From NCBI RefSeq assembly GCF_013044135.1, contig NZ_JABEPP010000003.1, forward strand, positions 124,001 to 188,000: a stretch of 64,000 bases of DNA, in the 5' to 3' direction. The position numbers and the translations under genes are program-made. The notes under the pieces are model-generated. The model ran no database searches. It worked only from the letters and a program-made list of their open reading frames with translations, and was not told the origin of the DNA. The DNA comes from Enterovirga aerilata. Its GTDB lineage: Bacteria; Pseudomonadota; Alphaproteobacteria; Rhizobiales; Beijerinckiaceae. The stretch's first letter is position 1; each line of letters starts with the position of its first letter. Below are positions 17,608-26,637 of this stretch, one piece after another.

Positions 17608-18945
17608 ATGGTCACACCCACGGCGGCGCTGGTGGACTACATCCTGGGAAGCCGCCTCGATGCGATTCCGGACGACGTGCGGCACGAGGGCAAGCGCGCG
17701 CTCGTCAACATCGTGGGCTGCGCCCTCGGCGGCGCCGATCACCCGGTGATGGACATCGCGATCGCGGCGCTCGGCCCTCATGCCGGGCCGCCGGTATCGG
17801 CCGTGATCGGACGGCGCGAGCGATTCGATCCGCTTTTGGCTTCGCTCCTCAACGGCGTGTCGTCCCACGTCCACGATTACGACGACACGCTGCCGAAGAA
17901 CTACATCCATGCCTCCTCGCCCGTCGCCTCCGCGCTGCTCGCCTATGCGAGCGTGAACGAGGTGAGCGGGCCGGACTTCCTCCACGCCTTCATCCTCGGC
18001 TTCGAGATCGTGTCGCGGATCGGCAACGCGACTTATCCGGCGCATTACGAGGCGGGCTGGCACTCGACCGGATCGATCGGCGTCTTCGGGGCGGCCGTCG
18101 CGGTCGGGAGGCTCCTCGGCCTCGATGCCCAGCGCATGACCTGGGCGATCGGGCTCGCCGCGACCCAGGGAGCCGGCATCCGCGAGATGTTCGGCTCGAT
18201 GGGCAAGGGCTTCCACCCCGGCAGCTCGGCGCAGCGCGGCTACATGGCGGCGCTGCTGGCCGAAAAGGGATTCACCAGCGGGCGTCTCCCGCTGGAGGGC
18301 CCGCGCGGCTTCGCGGCCGTCACCTCAGCGGAATACGACCTCGGCAAGCTGACCGTCGATCTCGGCCGCCACTTCGAGCTGACGGACAACACCTACAAGC
18401 CTTTCCCCTGCGGGATCGTCGTGCACCCCACGATCGATGCCTGCATCCAGCTCCGGGAGAAGCACGGCTTTTCGGCGGAGGAGGTCGAGGCCGTCGAACT
18501 GCGGGTCGCGCCGCTGGTCAAGGATCTCTGCAACAAGAAGGAGATCTCGGTCGGGCTCGAGGGCAAGTTCTCGATCTACCACGCGGCGGCGATCGGGCTG
18601 GGCCGGGGGAAGGCGGCCCTTGCCGAGTTCACGGACGAGGCGGTGAACGATCCGGCGCTGAAGCGCATCCGGCTCCTCGCCGAAGCGAATGGGGATCCCG
18701 CCGTCCACGAGGACGGGGTCGTCGTGACGGTCCGCCTCAAGGACGGCCGCGAGGTCGGCATGCACCTCAGCGAGTCGCTCGGCAACCTGAAGCGGCCGCT
18801 CTCGGACGCGCAGCTCGAGGCGAAGTTCCGCGACCAAGCCAAGGTCGTCACGCCCGATCAGGCCGACGAGGCGATCACGGCCTGCTGGATCATAGACCAA
18901 CTGGACGATGCCGCCCGGCTGATCGCACCCTGCATTCCGCGGTGA
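17608..18945 (+). CDS. MmgE/PrpD family protein
   Basis: A 445-residue member of the family of 2-methylcitrate dehydratase, cis-aconitate decarboxylase and many uncharacterised catabolic dehydratases or isomerases. Typical blocks are LVNIVGCALGGADHPVMD, HVHDYDDTLP (about residues 87-96), HPSSP-like IHASSPVASALLAY, the helical GWHSTGSIGVFGAA (about 149-162) and KPFPCGIVVHPTIDACI. The start follows GGGAGAG. A NitT/TauT-type ABC transporter is encoded next, overlapping by four bases, so the enzyme probably acts on the imported compound. The substrate is unknown; no prpBC genes accompany it, which argues against the methylcitrate cycle. Confidence 0.88.
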   Translation: MVTPTAALVDYILGSRLDAIPDDVRHEGKRALVNIVGCALGGADHPVMDIAIAALGPHAGPPVSAVIGRRERFDPLLASLLNGVSSHVHDYDDTLPKNYIHASSPVASALLAYASVNEVSGPDFLHAFILGFEIVSRIGNATYPAHYEAGWHSTGSIGVFGAAVAVGRLLGLDAQRMTWAIGLAATQGAGIREMFGSMGKGFHPGSSAQRGYMAALLAEKGFTSGRLPLEGPRGFAAVTSAEYDLGKLTVDLGRHFELTDNTYKPFPCGIVVHPTIDACIQLREKHGFSAEEVEAVELRVAPLVKDLCNKKEISVGLEGKFSIYHAAAIGLGRGKAALAEFTDEAVNDPALKRIRLLAEANGDPAVHEDGVVVTVRLKDGREVGMHLSESLGNLKRPLSDAQLEAKFRDQAKVVTPDQADEAITACWIIDQLDDAARLIAPCIPR

Positions 18946-18998
18946 GCGAGCATCGCGGACCAGAAAAGCCGAACGGCCAACAGGGGAGGGGAGTTCAC

Positions 18999-20003
18999 AT
19001 GAGGAGCTGGAAGGCTTTCGCCGTCGCTGCCGCGCTGGCCGTGCTGCCCGCCTCGGTTCGCGCCGAGGTGAGCGAGCTCAAGATTCCCCTCGGCGCCGGC
19101 GGCTTCGGCTTCCTGCCGCTGCACATGATGCAGAAGCACGGCCTGATCGAGAAGTTCGCCGAGGAGGCGGGCGTGAAGCTCAAGGTGAACTGGGCCAATA
19201 TCGGCGGCCCGGCCGTCATGAACGACGCGCTGCTCTCCGGCTCTGCGCATTTCATCTCGGCCGGTCCGCCCGCGTTCCTGACGCTCTGGGACCGGACCCG
19301 TGGCAATATCGGCGTGAAGTCGATCGGCGCGATCAGCTCAATGCCGATGCACCTGAATGCCCGCGTCTCGGAGCTGAAGGAGCTCGACAGCATCTCGGGC
19401 GCGCAGAAGATCGCGGTCACCTCCGTGAAGGTCTCGATCCCGTCGATCATCATGCAGATGTACGCCCTGAAGAAGTACGGGAAGGATCAGGTCTTCCGCT
19501 TCGACCCCTTCACGGTGACCATGGCCCATCCCGAGGCGCTGATCTCCCTCCTGTCGGGCAGCGGCCCGATCGTGGCTCACTGGGCGTCGGCCCCCTTCGA
19601 CCAGCGCGAGCTCAAGGACCCGGCGATCAAGGCCATCATGAATTCCGACGACGTGATGGGCGGCTCGACCACCTTCACGATGATGTCCACCACGAGCCGG
19701 TTCCAGAGCGAGAACCCGAAGGTGTTCGGCGCCGTCGTGAAGGCGCTGAAGCGCGCCCAGGAAATGATCGGGGAGGACAGGAGGGCCGCGGCTGCCGTGC
19801 TGCTGGAGGCGATGGGTGGCAAGGGCTGGACGGTCGATGAGCTGGTCGAGATCCTGAACGAGCCCGGCACCAAGTACACGATGAAGCCGGAGAACGTGCT
19901 GACCTACGCCGCTTTCATGCACGAGATCGGGTCGCTGAAGAACAAGCCCGCAGGCTTGAACGATCTCTTCTTCGGCAATCCCGAGATCGCGGGCGGCAAT
20001 TGA
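18999..20003 (+). CDS. ABC transporter substrate-binding protein, NitT/TauT (SsuA-like) type
   Basis: A 334-residue periplasmic receptor of the nitrate/sulfonate/taurine-like fold. Signal peptide at residues 1-23 (MRSWKAFAVAAALAVLPASV). The mature part shows LKIPLGAGGFGFLPLHMMQK and HFISAGPPAFLTLWDRT, as in SsuA/ThiY-type receptors. ATG 18999 is chosen because GGGAGGGGAG precedes it; a GTG at 18942 lacks a ribosome site and would spoil the signal peptide. It is co-transcribed with the MmgE/PrpD gene and the ATPase and permease that follow. Family ligands include sulfonates, aromatic acids and pyrimidines. Confidence 0.9.
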   Translation: MRSWKAFAVAAALAVLPASVRAEVSELKIPLGAGGFGFLPLHMMQKHGLIEKFAEEAGVKLKVNWANIGGPAVMNDALLSGSAHFISAGPPAFLTLWDRTRGNIGVKSIGAISSMPMHLNARVSELKELDSISGAQKIAVTSVKVSIPSIIMQMYALKKYGKDQVFRFDPFTVTMAHPEALISLLSGSGPIVAHWASAPFDQRELKDPAIKAIMNSDDVMGGSTTFTMMSTTSRFQSENPKVFGAVVKALKRAQEMIGEDRRAAAAVLLEAMGGKGWTVDELVEILNEPGTKYTMKPENVLTYAAFMHEIGSLKNKPAGLNDLFFGNPEIAGGN

Positions 20004-20827
20004 GGCCAGTGGCGCCAAGCGCCGGACCGGTGGTGGCGGAGGGCGCGGCCGCACCGCCGCTTCTGTCGGTCGAGGGGCTCACGCTCCAGTACCGGACGCG
20101 CGAGAGCCTCGTCACGGCCACCTACCGGGTCAGCTTCGAGGTCCTCGCTTCCGATCGCTACGTCATCCTCGGGCCGTCCGGATGCGGGAAGTCGACCCTG
20201 CTCAAGGCCGTCGGGGGCTACATCAAGCCGGTGGAAGGCTCGATCCGGCTGAACGGGCGCGAGATCGCGCGGCCCGGCCCTGACCGGGTGCTCGTGTTCC
20301 AGGAATTCGACCAGCTCCTCCCCTGGAAGACGGTGCGCGAGAACGTGCTTTTCGCGCTCACGGCGAGCGGCCGCCTGAAAGGCCGCGCCGCGTCCGAGCG
20401 CGCGGACGAGTACATCGCCAAGGTCCACCTGACGAAGTTCGCCGACAGCTACCCGCACCAGCTCTCGGGCGGCATGAAGCAGCGCGTCGCCATAGCTCGT
20501 GGAATGGCGATGGAGCCCGAGATTCTGCTGATGGACGAGCCCTTCGCGGCGCTCGACGCGCTCACGCGCGGCAAGATGCAGGAGGAACTGCTTCAGCTCT
20601 GGGAGGACACGAAGGTGACCCTCCTCTTCGTCACGCATTCGATCCCGGAGGCGGTCAGGATCGGCAACCGCATCCTGCTCCTTTCGCCGCATCCGGGCCG
20701 CGTGCGGGCCGAACTCGGCAGCGCCGGCGTCGATAGCGTCGGGCCGGACGGCAGGACGCTATCGGGCCGCATCGAGTCGCTGCTGTTCGACGAGGCGCCG
20801 ATCTCTCGGGAGAGCGCGCATGGCTGA
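20000..20827 (+). CDS. ABC transporter ATP-binding protein, NitT/TauT type
   Basis: A 275-residue ATPase of the SsuB/TauB group. Walker A is GPSGCGKST (about residues 58-66), the Q loop region is FQEFDQLLPWKTVRENV, the signature is LSGGMKQRVAIARG, and Walker B is ILLMDEPFAALDALTRG with the switch His in FVTHSIPEAVRI. The frame uses TTG 20000-20002, overlapping the stop of the receptor gene; GTG 20009 is an alternative start. It energises import through the permease encoded at 20820. Confidence 0.93.
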   Translation: MRPVAPSAGPVVAEGAAAPPLLSVEGLTLQYRTRESLVTATYRVSFEVLASDRYVILGPSGCGKSTLLKAVGGYIKPVEGSIRLNGREIARPGPDRVLVFQEFDQLLPWKTVRENVLFALTASGRLKGRAASERADEYIAKVHLTKFADSYPHQLSGGMKQRVAIARGMAMEPEILLMDEPFAALDALTRGKMQEELLQLWEDTKVTLLFVTHSIPEAVRIGNRILLLSPHPGRVRAELGSAGVDSVGPDGRTLSGRIESLLFDEAPISRESAHG

Positions 20828-21695
20828 GGCGAGGCTGGCACTCCGGTCGCGACCGGACATCGTCAACACGGATCTGCCTGAAGGTTTCGGGGTCGTGGCG
20901 AAGCCGCTCGGCCGGTGGGAACGGCTCGCCGACAACAACGTCCTGCGCAAGACGGTCCTGCTCGCAGGTCTGGCGCTGGCCTGGCAGATCTACGCGCTCT
21001 GGCTCGACAACCCGCTCCTCGTGCCGACCTTCACGGATACGGCGAAGGCCTTCTTCGCTTCCCTCAGGTCCGGCGAACTCGCCGCCGCCACCTTCCACTC
21101 CATAGCCCTGCTGCTGCAGGGCTACGCGCTGGGCCTCCTCTTCGCGGCGCTTGCCACCGCCTTCGCCATCACGACCCGGATCGGGGCCGACCTCCTCGAG
21201 ACGCTGACCTCGATGTTCAACCCGCTGCCGTCCATCGCACTGCTGCCGCTCGCCATGATCTGGTTCGGCCTGGGGGAGGGGAGCATCATCTTCGTGCTGA
21301 TCCACGCCGTGCTGTGGTCCGTCGCGCTGAACACCCATTCGGGCTTCAAGTCGGTCAGTCCGACCTGGCGCATGGTCGGGCAGAACTACGGCCTGTCTCA
21401 GATCGGCTATGTCACGAAGATCCTAATCCCCGGGGCGCTGCCGAGCATCCTGACGGGCCTGAAGATCGGCTGGGCTTTCGCCTGGCGCACCCTGATCGCG
21501 GCCGAACTCGTCTTCGGCGTGTCGTCCAGCGGCGGCGGGCTCGGCTGGTACATCTTCCAGAACAAGAACCTGCTCGAGATCCCGAACGTCTTCGCGGGCT
21601 TGCTCACCGTGATCGTGTTCGGGCTCGTGGTCGACAACCTCGTCTTCCGCACGCTCGAGCGGCGGACCGTGCGCCGCTGGGGCATGCAGAGCTGA
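20820..21695 (+). CDS. ABC transporter permease, NitT/TauT type
   Basis: A 291-residue inner-membrane permease with about six membrane helices (for example VLLAGLALAWQIYAL, IALLPLAMIWFG, VFAGLLTVIVFGLVVDNLVF). The EAA-type loop that contacts the ATPase is GQNYGLSQIGYVTKILIPGA (about residues 183-202). It overlaps the ATPase gene by eight bases and ends the operon that starts with the MmgE/PrpD gene. Confidence 0.92.
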   Translation: MAEARLALRSRPDIVNTDLPEGFGVVAKPLGRWERLADNNVLRKTVLLAGLALAWQIYALWLDNPLLVPTFTDTAKAFFASLRSGELAAATFHSIALLLQGYALGLLFAALATAFAITTRIGADLLETLTSMFNPLPSIALLPLAMIWFGLGEGSIIFVLIHAVLWSVALNTHSGFKSVSPTWRMVGQNYGLSQIGYVTKILIPGALPSILTGLKIGWAFAWRTLIAAELVFGVSSSGGGLGWYIFQNKNLLEIPNVFAGLLTVIVFGLVVDNLVFRTLERRTVRRWGMQS

Positions 21696-21705
21696 GCTCG
21701 GCAGC

Positions 21706-21945
21706 TCAGCGCCGGCTGAGGCGCCGTTCGCGCTTCTCGGCGAGGAGCAGAAGCGCCTCCGCAACGATCTCCGCGGGCCAGCCGGGCCCGACGCCGAACC
21801 CTTCGGGTGCGCGCTCCTCGCAGCGCCGCGCCCAGGCCCGGATCTCCGAAGGCCGGGGTCCGTAATTCCAGGCCGGGCGGTGCTTCCGGACCGGCGGGGT
21901 GATGCGGGCCTCGCTCGCGGCGGGATGTGCGGCGGTCTGTGTCAT
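21706..21945 (-). CDS. Small hypothetical protein, 79 residues
   Basis: Not recognised. Basic and tryptophan-containing (HRPAWNYGPRPSEIRAWARR near residues 22-41), with a C-terminal helix (PAEIVAEALLLLAEKRERRL). It has no signal peptide or membrane segment. It fills the spacer between the convergent ABC operon and a Bug gene. No clear Shine-Dalgarno sequence precedes its ATG, so it could be spurious, though its composition is more protein-like than the other frames here. Confidence 0.45.
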   Translation of the reverse strand: MTQTAAHPAASEARITPPVRKHRPAWNYGPRPSEIRAWARRCEERAPEGFGVGPGWPAEIVAEALLLLAEKRERRLSRR

Positions 21946-22011
21946 GGGTGGAGCTTAGCCGAGCCGCCGCTTGCCGTTGTGCGCGCCCGCACCGGCCGGG
22001 GCGCTGCCGCC

Positions 22012-22977
22012 CTATTGCGGCTCGATCCCGGCCGCTCTCACGATCTCGGCCCATTTCGCGATCTCGCTCGTCACGAACGCGCGCAGTTCCTCCGGCGAGG
22101 AGGCTTCCGGCTCGATTCCGGCCGTGAGCAGCTTCTCGGCCGTGGCCTTGTCGCTCACGGCCGCGGTCAGCGCGTCGTGCAGCTTCGCGACGACCGGGGC
22201 GGGCGTCTTGGCCGGCGCGAATGCTGCGAACCAGGCCGCGAGGTCGTAGCCCGGCACGCCTGCCTCGGCCATCGTCGGCAGGTCCGGTGCGAGCGGGCTG
22301 CGCTTTGCGGTCGAGACCGCAAGTCCGGTCACCGCCCCCGCCTTGACCTGCGGCAGGGTGGTCGAGATGTCGGCGAAGAAGAGCTGGATGTTGCCGGCGA
22401 GGAGATCCGTCACGGCCTGCGGGTTCGAACGGTAGGGCACGTGCAGGATGTCGATGCCGGCACGGCTCTTCAGCATCTCGCCGGCGATCCGGGAAGAGCT
22501 CGATCCGGAGCCGAAGCTCAGCTTGCCCGGATTGGCCTTCGCGTAGGCGACGAGCTCTGCGACGCTTTTCGCGGGCACGCTCGGATTGGCGATCAGGGCG
22601 AGCGTGATCGTGCCGAGCTTCGTCACCGGCTCGAAATCCTTCTCCGCGTCGTAGGGCACCCGCTTGAGCAGGCTCTGGTTCGCGCCATGGGTCGTGTTGG
22701 TCGTGACGAGGATCGTGTGCCCGTCCGGCTCCGCGCGGGCCACGTTCTGCGCGGCCACGACCCCGCTCGCGCCGGCAACATTCTCCACCACGATCGGCTG
22801 GCCGAGCGTCTTCGACGCATGGTCGCCGATGATGCGCGCCACCGCATCCGTTGCGCTTCCCGCCGCGAAAGGGACGACGAACTTGATCGAGCGGCTCGGA
22901 TAGGTCTGGGCGAGCGCAGGAAAGGCCGTCGCGGCAAGCCCGAAGGCAGCCAATGCCCAGCGTGTCACTCTCCTCAC
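22012..22977 (-). CDS. Bug/TctC-family periplasmic binding protein
   Basis: A 321-residue receptor with signal peptide (VRRVTRWALAAFGLAATAF, cleaved after ALAQ), then QTYPSRSIKFVVPFAAGSAT, VENVAGASG, ARAEPDGHTILV, AYAKANPGKLSFGSG and HVPYRSNPQAV. I place the start at GTG 22975-22977, which overlaps the stop of the AtuA-like gene in a GTGA junction and has GAGAAGGA upstream; ATG 23016 would add 13 polar residues. It closes the reverse-strand operon of the AtuA pair. It is closely alike to the Bug protein at 10859-11827 (shared SATD and TTNTTH segments), suggesting related ligands. Confidence 0.9.
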   Translation of the reverse strand: MRRVTRWALAAFGLAATAFPALAQTYPSRSIKFVVPFAAGSATDAVARIIGDHASKTLGQPIVVENVAGASGVVAAQNVARAEPDGHTILVTTNTTHGANQSLLKRVPYDAEKDFEPVTKLGTITLALIANPSVPAKSVAELVAYAKANPGKLSFGSGSSSSRIAGEMLKSRAGIDILHVPYRSNPQAVTDLLAGNIQLFFADISTTLPQVKAGAVTGLAVSTAKRSPLAPDLPTMAEAGVPGYDLAAWFAAFAPAKTPAPVVAKLHDALTAAVSDKATAEKLLTAGIEPEASSPEELRAFVTSEIAKWAEIVRAAGIEPQ

Positions 22978-23339
22978 GGCGTCCTTCTCCCATCTGCTTC
23001 CGGTTCGGCCGGCCATCGGCCGAAGACAGGCTCTCCGTCCGGGATGTCGAGGTCGAGCAGGGCCGAGCTCAGCGACTTCCCATGCGGGTCCAGCGCGAGC
23101 GATCGCGTGACGCCGCCGCCCAGCGCGCCGCGGAGCACGAAGTTGAGCGCCCCGATGCGGGGCAGCTCGTAGCGCGTGACCCCACCGCGGACGATGCCGG
23201 CGAGATGCGCCGCGACGCGCTCGGCCGTGACGTGCCGGGCAAGCAGCGCGAAGTCGCGCTCGTCATAGGCGATGACGGAGATGTTGGACGTGTTGCCCTT
23301 GTCGCCGGTGCGGGAATGGGCGATCGCGCGCAGCTTCAT
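22974..23339 (-). CDS. AtuA-associated small subunit, ferredoxin-fold-like domain
   Basis: A 121-residue protein matching the C-terminal domain attached to AtuA-family proteins in other bacteria. It opens MKLRAIAHSRTGDKGNTSNI, the signature of that domain, then RGGVTRYELPRIGALNFVLR and GVTRSLALDPHGKSLS. Here it is a separate gene whose ATG overlaps the stop of the large AtuA-like gene, so the two products very likely form one complex. Biochemical role unknown. Confidence 0.85.
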   Translation of the reverse strand: MKLRAIAHSRTGDKGNTSNISVIAYDERDFALLARHVTAERVAAHLAGIVRGGVTRYELPRIGALNFVLRGALGGGVTRSLALDPHGKSLSSALLDLDIPDGEPVFGRWPAEPEADGRRTP

Positions 23340-24676
23340 CACGCCTCCAGGATGTAAAGGGACGGCGTCACGCTTTCGGCGGGAATCAGCGTCGACACGA
23401 TGCCGAGCACCTCGCGCGCCGATTTCGCGACCCCGCCGCCGCCGGCAGGACCGTTGGTGTAGAGCGTCTCGACCTCGTTCCCGATGCGGATCGCTTCCGC
23501 CAGGCTGTCCGTGCGGCCCGCGACGCGGACGCGAACCTCGTAGGGCTCGGACCCCTGGGCGCGACCGGCCCCGTGCAGCGCGTTCAGGCCGATCAGGTCG
23601 AAGCGAAGCTCGCTTGCCGCGACACCGGTCAGTGCAAGCCGCTCGCGCACGATCTCCAGCGCGAGGCGTCCGCGCGCCTCCGCGCCCGGCCCGGCATAGG
23701 AGATCTGGCCCTCGCCGATGAAGCCTTCGATGGTGCCGATCGATACCTTCAGCTTGCCCGTCGGTGGGCGGCCGCGTCCGCCGCCGACCTTCACCCGATC
23801 GGGGCCGGTCTCGCGGATCTCGACCGCGGTGAAATCCGCAACGACGTCGGGCTGGAGATAGCGGGCCGGGTCGAGGATTTCGTAGAGGAGCTGCTCCTTT
23901 ACGGTCGCCGGCGTGACGCGCCCGCCGGAGCCCTCCACCTTGGTTACGACGACGCTGCCGTCCTCCGACACCTCGCCGATCGGGAATCCGAGCCGCGCCA
24001 GATCCGGAACGTCCTTGAAGCCGGGATCGGCGAAATAGCCGCCCGTCACCTGCCCGGCGCATTCCAGCAGGTGGCCGACGAGCGTGCCGCGTCCCAGGGC
24101 CTCGTGGTCGGACAACGCCCAGCCGAATTCGTGCATCAGCGGTCCGAGGAACAGGGCGGGATCGGCCGCCCGCCCGGTCACGACGACCTGGGCCCCGGCG
24201 GCCAGCGCCTCGGCGATCGGACCGGCGCCCAGATAGGCGTTCGCGGAGACGATCCGGTTGCCGAGATCGGCGACCGTGCCTTCCATCTCCTCCAGCGGAA
24301 GATCGCTCCCGCGCAGGAGGTCGAACACATCGTCGCCGAGCACGGCCGCCACTTTCAGCCCGGCGAGCCCGAGTTCGCGGGCGATCTCGCGTATCTTCTC
24401 CGCGGCGGCGAGCGGGTTTGCCGCGCCCATATTGGTGACGATGCGGGTGCGCCGGGCATGGCAGGCGGGGAGGACGGCCCGCATCCTGGTCTCGAGCAGC
24501 GGATCGTAGCCGCCCTTCGGGTCCTTGAGCCGCGCCTGCTGGGCGAGCGCGATGGTGCGCTCGGCCAGGCACTCGAAGACCAGGTAGTCGAGATCGCCGA
24601 TCTCCGCGAGCTCGACGGCCGGCTCGATCCGGTCGCCCGAATAGCCGGCTCCTGCGCCGATCCGCACCTGCCTCAT
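23339..24676 (-). CDS. AtuA-family protein (DUF1446), large subunit
   Basis: A 445-residue member of the acyclic terpene utilisation AtuA family, found in degradation loci for citronellol/geraniol-like and other branched compounds. Family marks: RIGAGAGYSGDRIEPAVELA at the start, LDYLVFECLAERTIALAQ, RIVTNMGAANPLAA, VVTGRAADPALFLGPLMHEF, and GGGRGRPPTGKLKV. ATG 24676 is chosen because homology starts there; ATG 24715 adds 13 residues. Neighbours are two Bug receptors and the small subunit. Catalytic activity of the family is not established. Confidence 0.88.
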   Translation of the reverse strand: MRQVRIGAGAGYSGDRIEPAVELAEIGDLDYLVFECLAERTIALAQQARLKDPKGGYDPLLETRMRAVLPACHARRTRIVTNMGAANPLAAAEKIREIARELGLAGLKVAAVLGDDVFDLLRGSDLPLEEMEGTVADLGNRIVSANAYLGAGPIAEALAAGAQVVVTGRAADPALFLGPLMHEFGWALSDHEALGRGTLVGHLLECAGQVTGGYFADPGFKDVPDLARLGFPIGEVSEDGSVVVTKVEGSGGRVTPATVKEQLLYEILDPARYLQPDVVADFTAVEIRETGPDRVKVGGGRGRPPTGKLKVSIGTIEGFIGEGQISYAGPGAEARGRLALEIVRERLALTGVAASELRFDLIGLNALHGAGRAQGSEPYEVRVRVAGRTDSLAEAIRIGNEVETLYTNGPAGGGGVAKSAREVLGIVSTLIPAESVTPSLYILEA

Positions 24677-24698
24677 CTGGCCGGACCCGCCCGGCCGG

Positions 24699-25679
24699 TC
24701 ACTCGAGCTTGGCACCCGAGAACTCGACCACCTTCTTCCACTTCGCGGTCTCGTCCCGGATCGCCTGGCCGAACTGCGCGGGCGTGAGCAGCCACGGCGC
24801 GCCGCCGAGATCGGCGAGCCGCTTCACCATCGGGGGCTCCTGCAGAAGCTCGTTCACCTCCTTGTTGAGGCGCGCGATGATCTCGGGCGGCGTCTTCTTC
24901 GGCGCCCCGATACCGAACCAGGCCACGGCCTCGTAGCCGGGAACCGTCTCCGCGACGGTCGGCACGCCCGGGAGCGCGGGCGAGGGCTCGAGCGTCGTGA
25001 CCGCGAGGGCGCGGAGCTTGCCCGAGCGGACATGCTCGATCGAGGAGGGGAGGTTGTCGAACAGCACATGCGCCTGGCCGGACAGCATGTCGATGAGCGC
25101 CGGCCCGGCACCGCGATAGGGGACGTGGACCATGTCGACGCCGGTCATCGACTTGAACAGCTCGCCCGACATGTGGACGGAGGTGCCGAGGCCCGAGGAG
25201 GCCATGTTCACCTTGCCCGGATTCGCCTTGCAGTAGGCGATGAACTCCGCAACCGTCTTCACGGGCAGCGAGGGCGTCACCTCCATGATGTTCGGGGAAC
25301 GCGTGATGCCCGCGACGGGCGCGATGTCCTCGACGAAGTTGAAGTTCAGCTTCTTGTAGAGGGTCGCGTTGATGCCGTTCGCGGGATTGACCAGAAGGAT
25401 CGTGTAGCCGTCGGGATCGGCGTTCACGACCGCTTCGGTGCCGATGTTGTTGCCGGCCCCCGGCCGGTTCTCGATATAGACCTGCTGCCCGAGGCGCTTG
25501 GCAAGCGGCTCCGCGACGAGGCGCGCCAGGACGTCCGTCGTGCCGCCCGGCGGATAGCCGACCACCCAGCGGATCGGCCGTGTCGGATAGTCGTTGGCGA
25601 GGGCCTTCCCGGTCCGCAGCGTCACGGCCGCGCCCGCGCCCGCCCCAAGCACCGATCGGCGTGACCAGGCAAACGTCAT
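24699..25679 (-). CDS. Bug/TctC-family binding protein with a Tat-like signal
   Basis: A 326-residue receptor. The N-terminus MTFAWSRRSVLGAGAGAA has the twin-arginine look (SRRSVLG), so export may be by Tat. The mature part has DYPTRPIRWVVGYPPGGTT, IENRPGAGNNIGTEAV, ADPDGYTILLV and HVPYRGAGPALIDMLSG. ATG 25679 follows GGGAGGA at eight bases. It lies 22 bases before the AtuA gene on the same strand and probably starts that operon. It differs from the two Bug proteins on either side of the AtuA cluster in the PPGGTTDVLAR binding loop, so it probably has another ligand. Confidence 0.9.
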   Translation of the reverse strand: MTFAWSRRSVLGAGAGAAVTLRTGKALANDYPTRPIRWVVGYPPGGTTDVLARLVAEPLAKRLGQQVYIENRPGAGNNIGTEAVVNADPDGYTILLVNPANGINATLYKKLNFNFVEDIAPVAGITRSPNIMEVTPSLPVKTVAEFIAYCKANPGKVNMASSGLGTSVHMSGELFKSMTGVDMVHVPYRGAGPALIDMLSGQAHVLFDNLPSSIEHVRSGKLRALAVTTLEPSPALPGVPTVAETVPGYEAVAWFGIGAPKKTPPEIIARLNKEVNELLQEPPMVKRLADLGGAPWLLTPAQFGQAIRDETAKWKKVVEFSGAKLE

Positions 25680-25855
25680 ATGCGATTCCTCCCGAAGCCG
25701 GCCCTCTGCGTGGCCGCGCGCGGGCCGGAGTTTAAGCAGGGCTTGCGGCGGAAGGCGAGATGCCGGCGTAAGCCTTTGGTCGGGCGGGCCGGCCGTCGCC
25801 ACGGCGGGCTGCCGGCCACTATCATCCGCCCGCGACAACCGATCGAGGAACGCCC

Positions 25856-26632
25856 ATGCTGCCCGTAAGCCCGCCATCGCTGTCCCTTGCCGGGATGACG
25901 GCCCTCGTCATCGGCGGGTCGAGCGGGATCGGGGAGGCCGCGGCGCATGGCTTCGCGCAGGCGGGCGCCCGGGTCGCGATCGCGGCACGCCGGCCCGACA
26001 AGCTCGAGGCCGCGCATGCGCGCCTCGCCGAGCTGGACGGGGAGGCGCGGGCCTATGCGGCCGACGTCACCGACAGGGCCGAACTGGCGAAGCTGGCGGA
26101 GCGGGCGCAGGCCGATCTCGGCCGCATCGACATCCTGATGAACTGCCAGGGGACGACGGTCATCAAGCCCACCCTCGAACTCACGCCCGCCGAATACGAC
26201 AGCGTGATCGCGACCAATCTGACGAGCGTGTTCTTCGCCTGCACGACCTTCGGCCGGCTGATGGTGGAGCAGGGGAGCGGCGCGATCATCAACATCGCCT
26301 CGCTCGCCGCCCATCGGGGCTGGCCCAATGCCTGCCCCTACGCCATCAGCAAGCACGGCGTGGTCGGGCTCACGACCTCGCTCGCGGCGGAATGGGCGCC
26401 GCACGGCGTGCGGGTGAACGCCATCTCGCCCGGCTTCTTCATGACCGAGCTGAACCGCGCCCGCATGCCCCAGGCGCGCAAGGACGCCGCGCTCATGCGC
26501 ACCCCGGCCGGCCGCTTCGGCGAGCTCGGCGAGCTCGTGGGCGCCGCGATCTATCTCGCCTCGCCCGCCGCGAGCTTCGTGACCGGCACGATCCTCAACG
26601 TGGACGGCGGCTATCTCGCCAGCGGCATCTGA
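25856..26632 (+). CDS. Short-chain dehydrogenase/reductase (SDR)
   Basis: A classical SDR of 258 residues with the Rossmann motif GGSSGIG (about residues 19-25, first Gly replacing the usual Thr-Gly), ARRPDKL, NCQG for NNAG, catalytic Ser-region INIASLAAHRG, Tyr-x3-Lys in YAISKHG, and the C-terminal NVDGGYL. It oxidises or reduces an alcohol/ketone with NAD(P)(H). It is divergent from the AtuA operon, with GAGGAA seven bases before its ATG, and is likely part of the same catabolic locus. Substrate unknown. Confidence 0.93.
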   Translation: MLPVSPPSLSLAGMTALVIGGSSGIGEAAAHGFAQAGARVAIAARRPDKLEAAHARLAELDGEARAYAADVTDRAELAKLAERAQADLGRIDILMNCQGTTVIKPTLELTPAEYDSVIATNLTSVFFACTTFGRLMVEQGSGAIINIASLAAHRGWPNACPYAISKHGVVGLTTSLAAEWAPHGVRVNAISPGFFMTELNRARMPQARKDAALMRTPAGRFGELGELVGAAIYLASPAASFVTGTILNVDGGYLASGI

Positions 26633-26637
26633 ACCGC

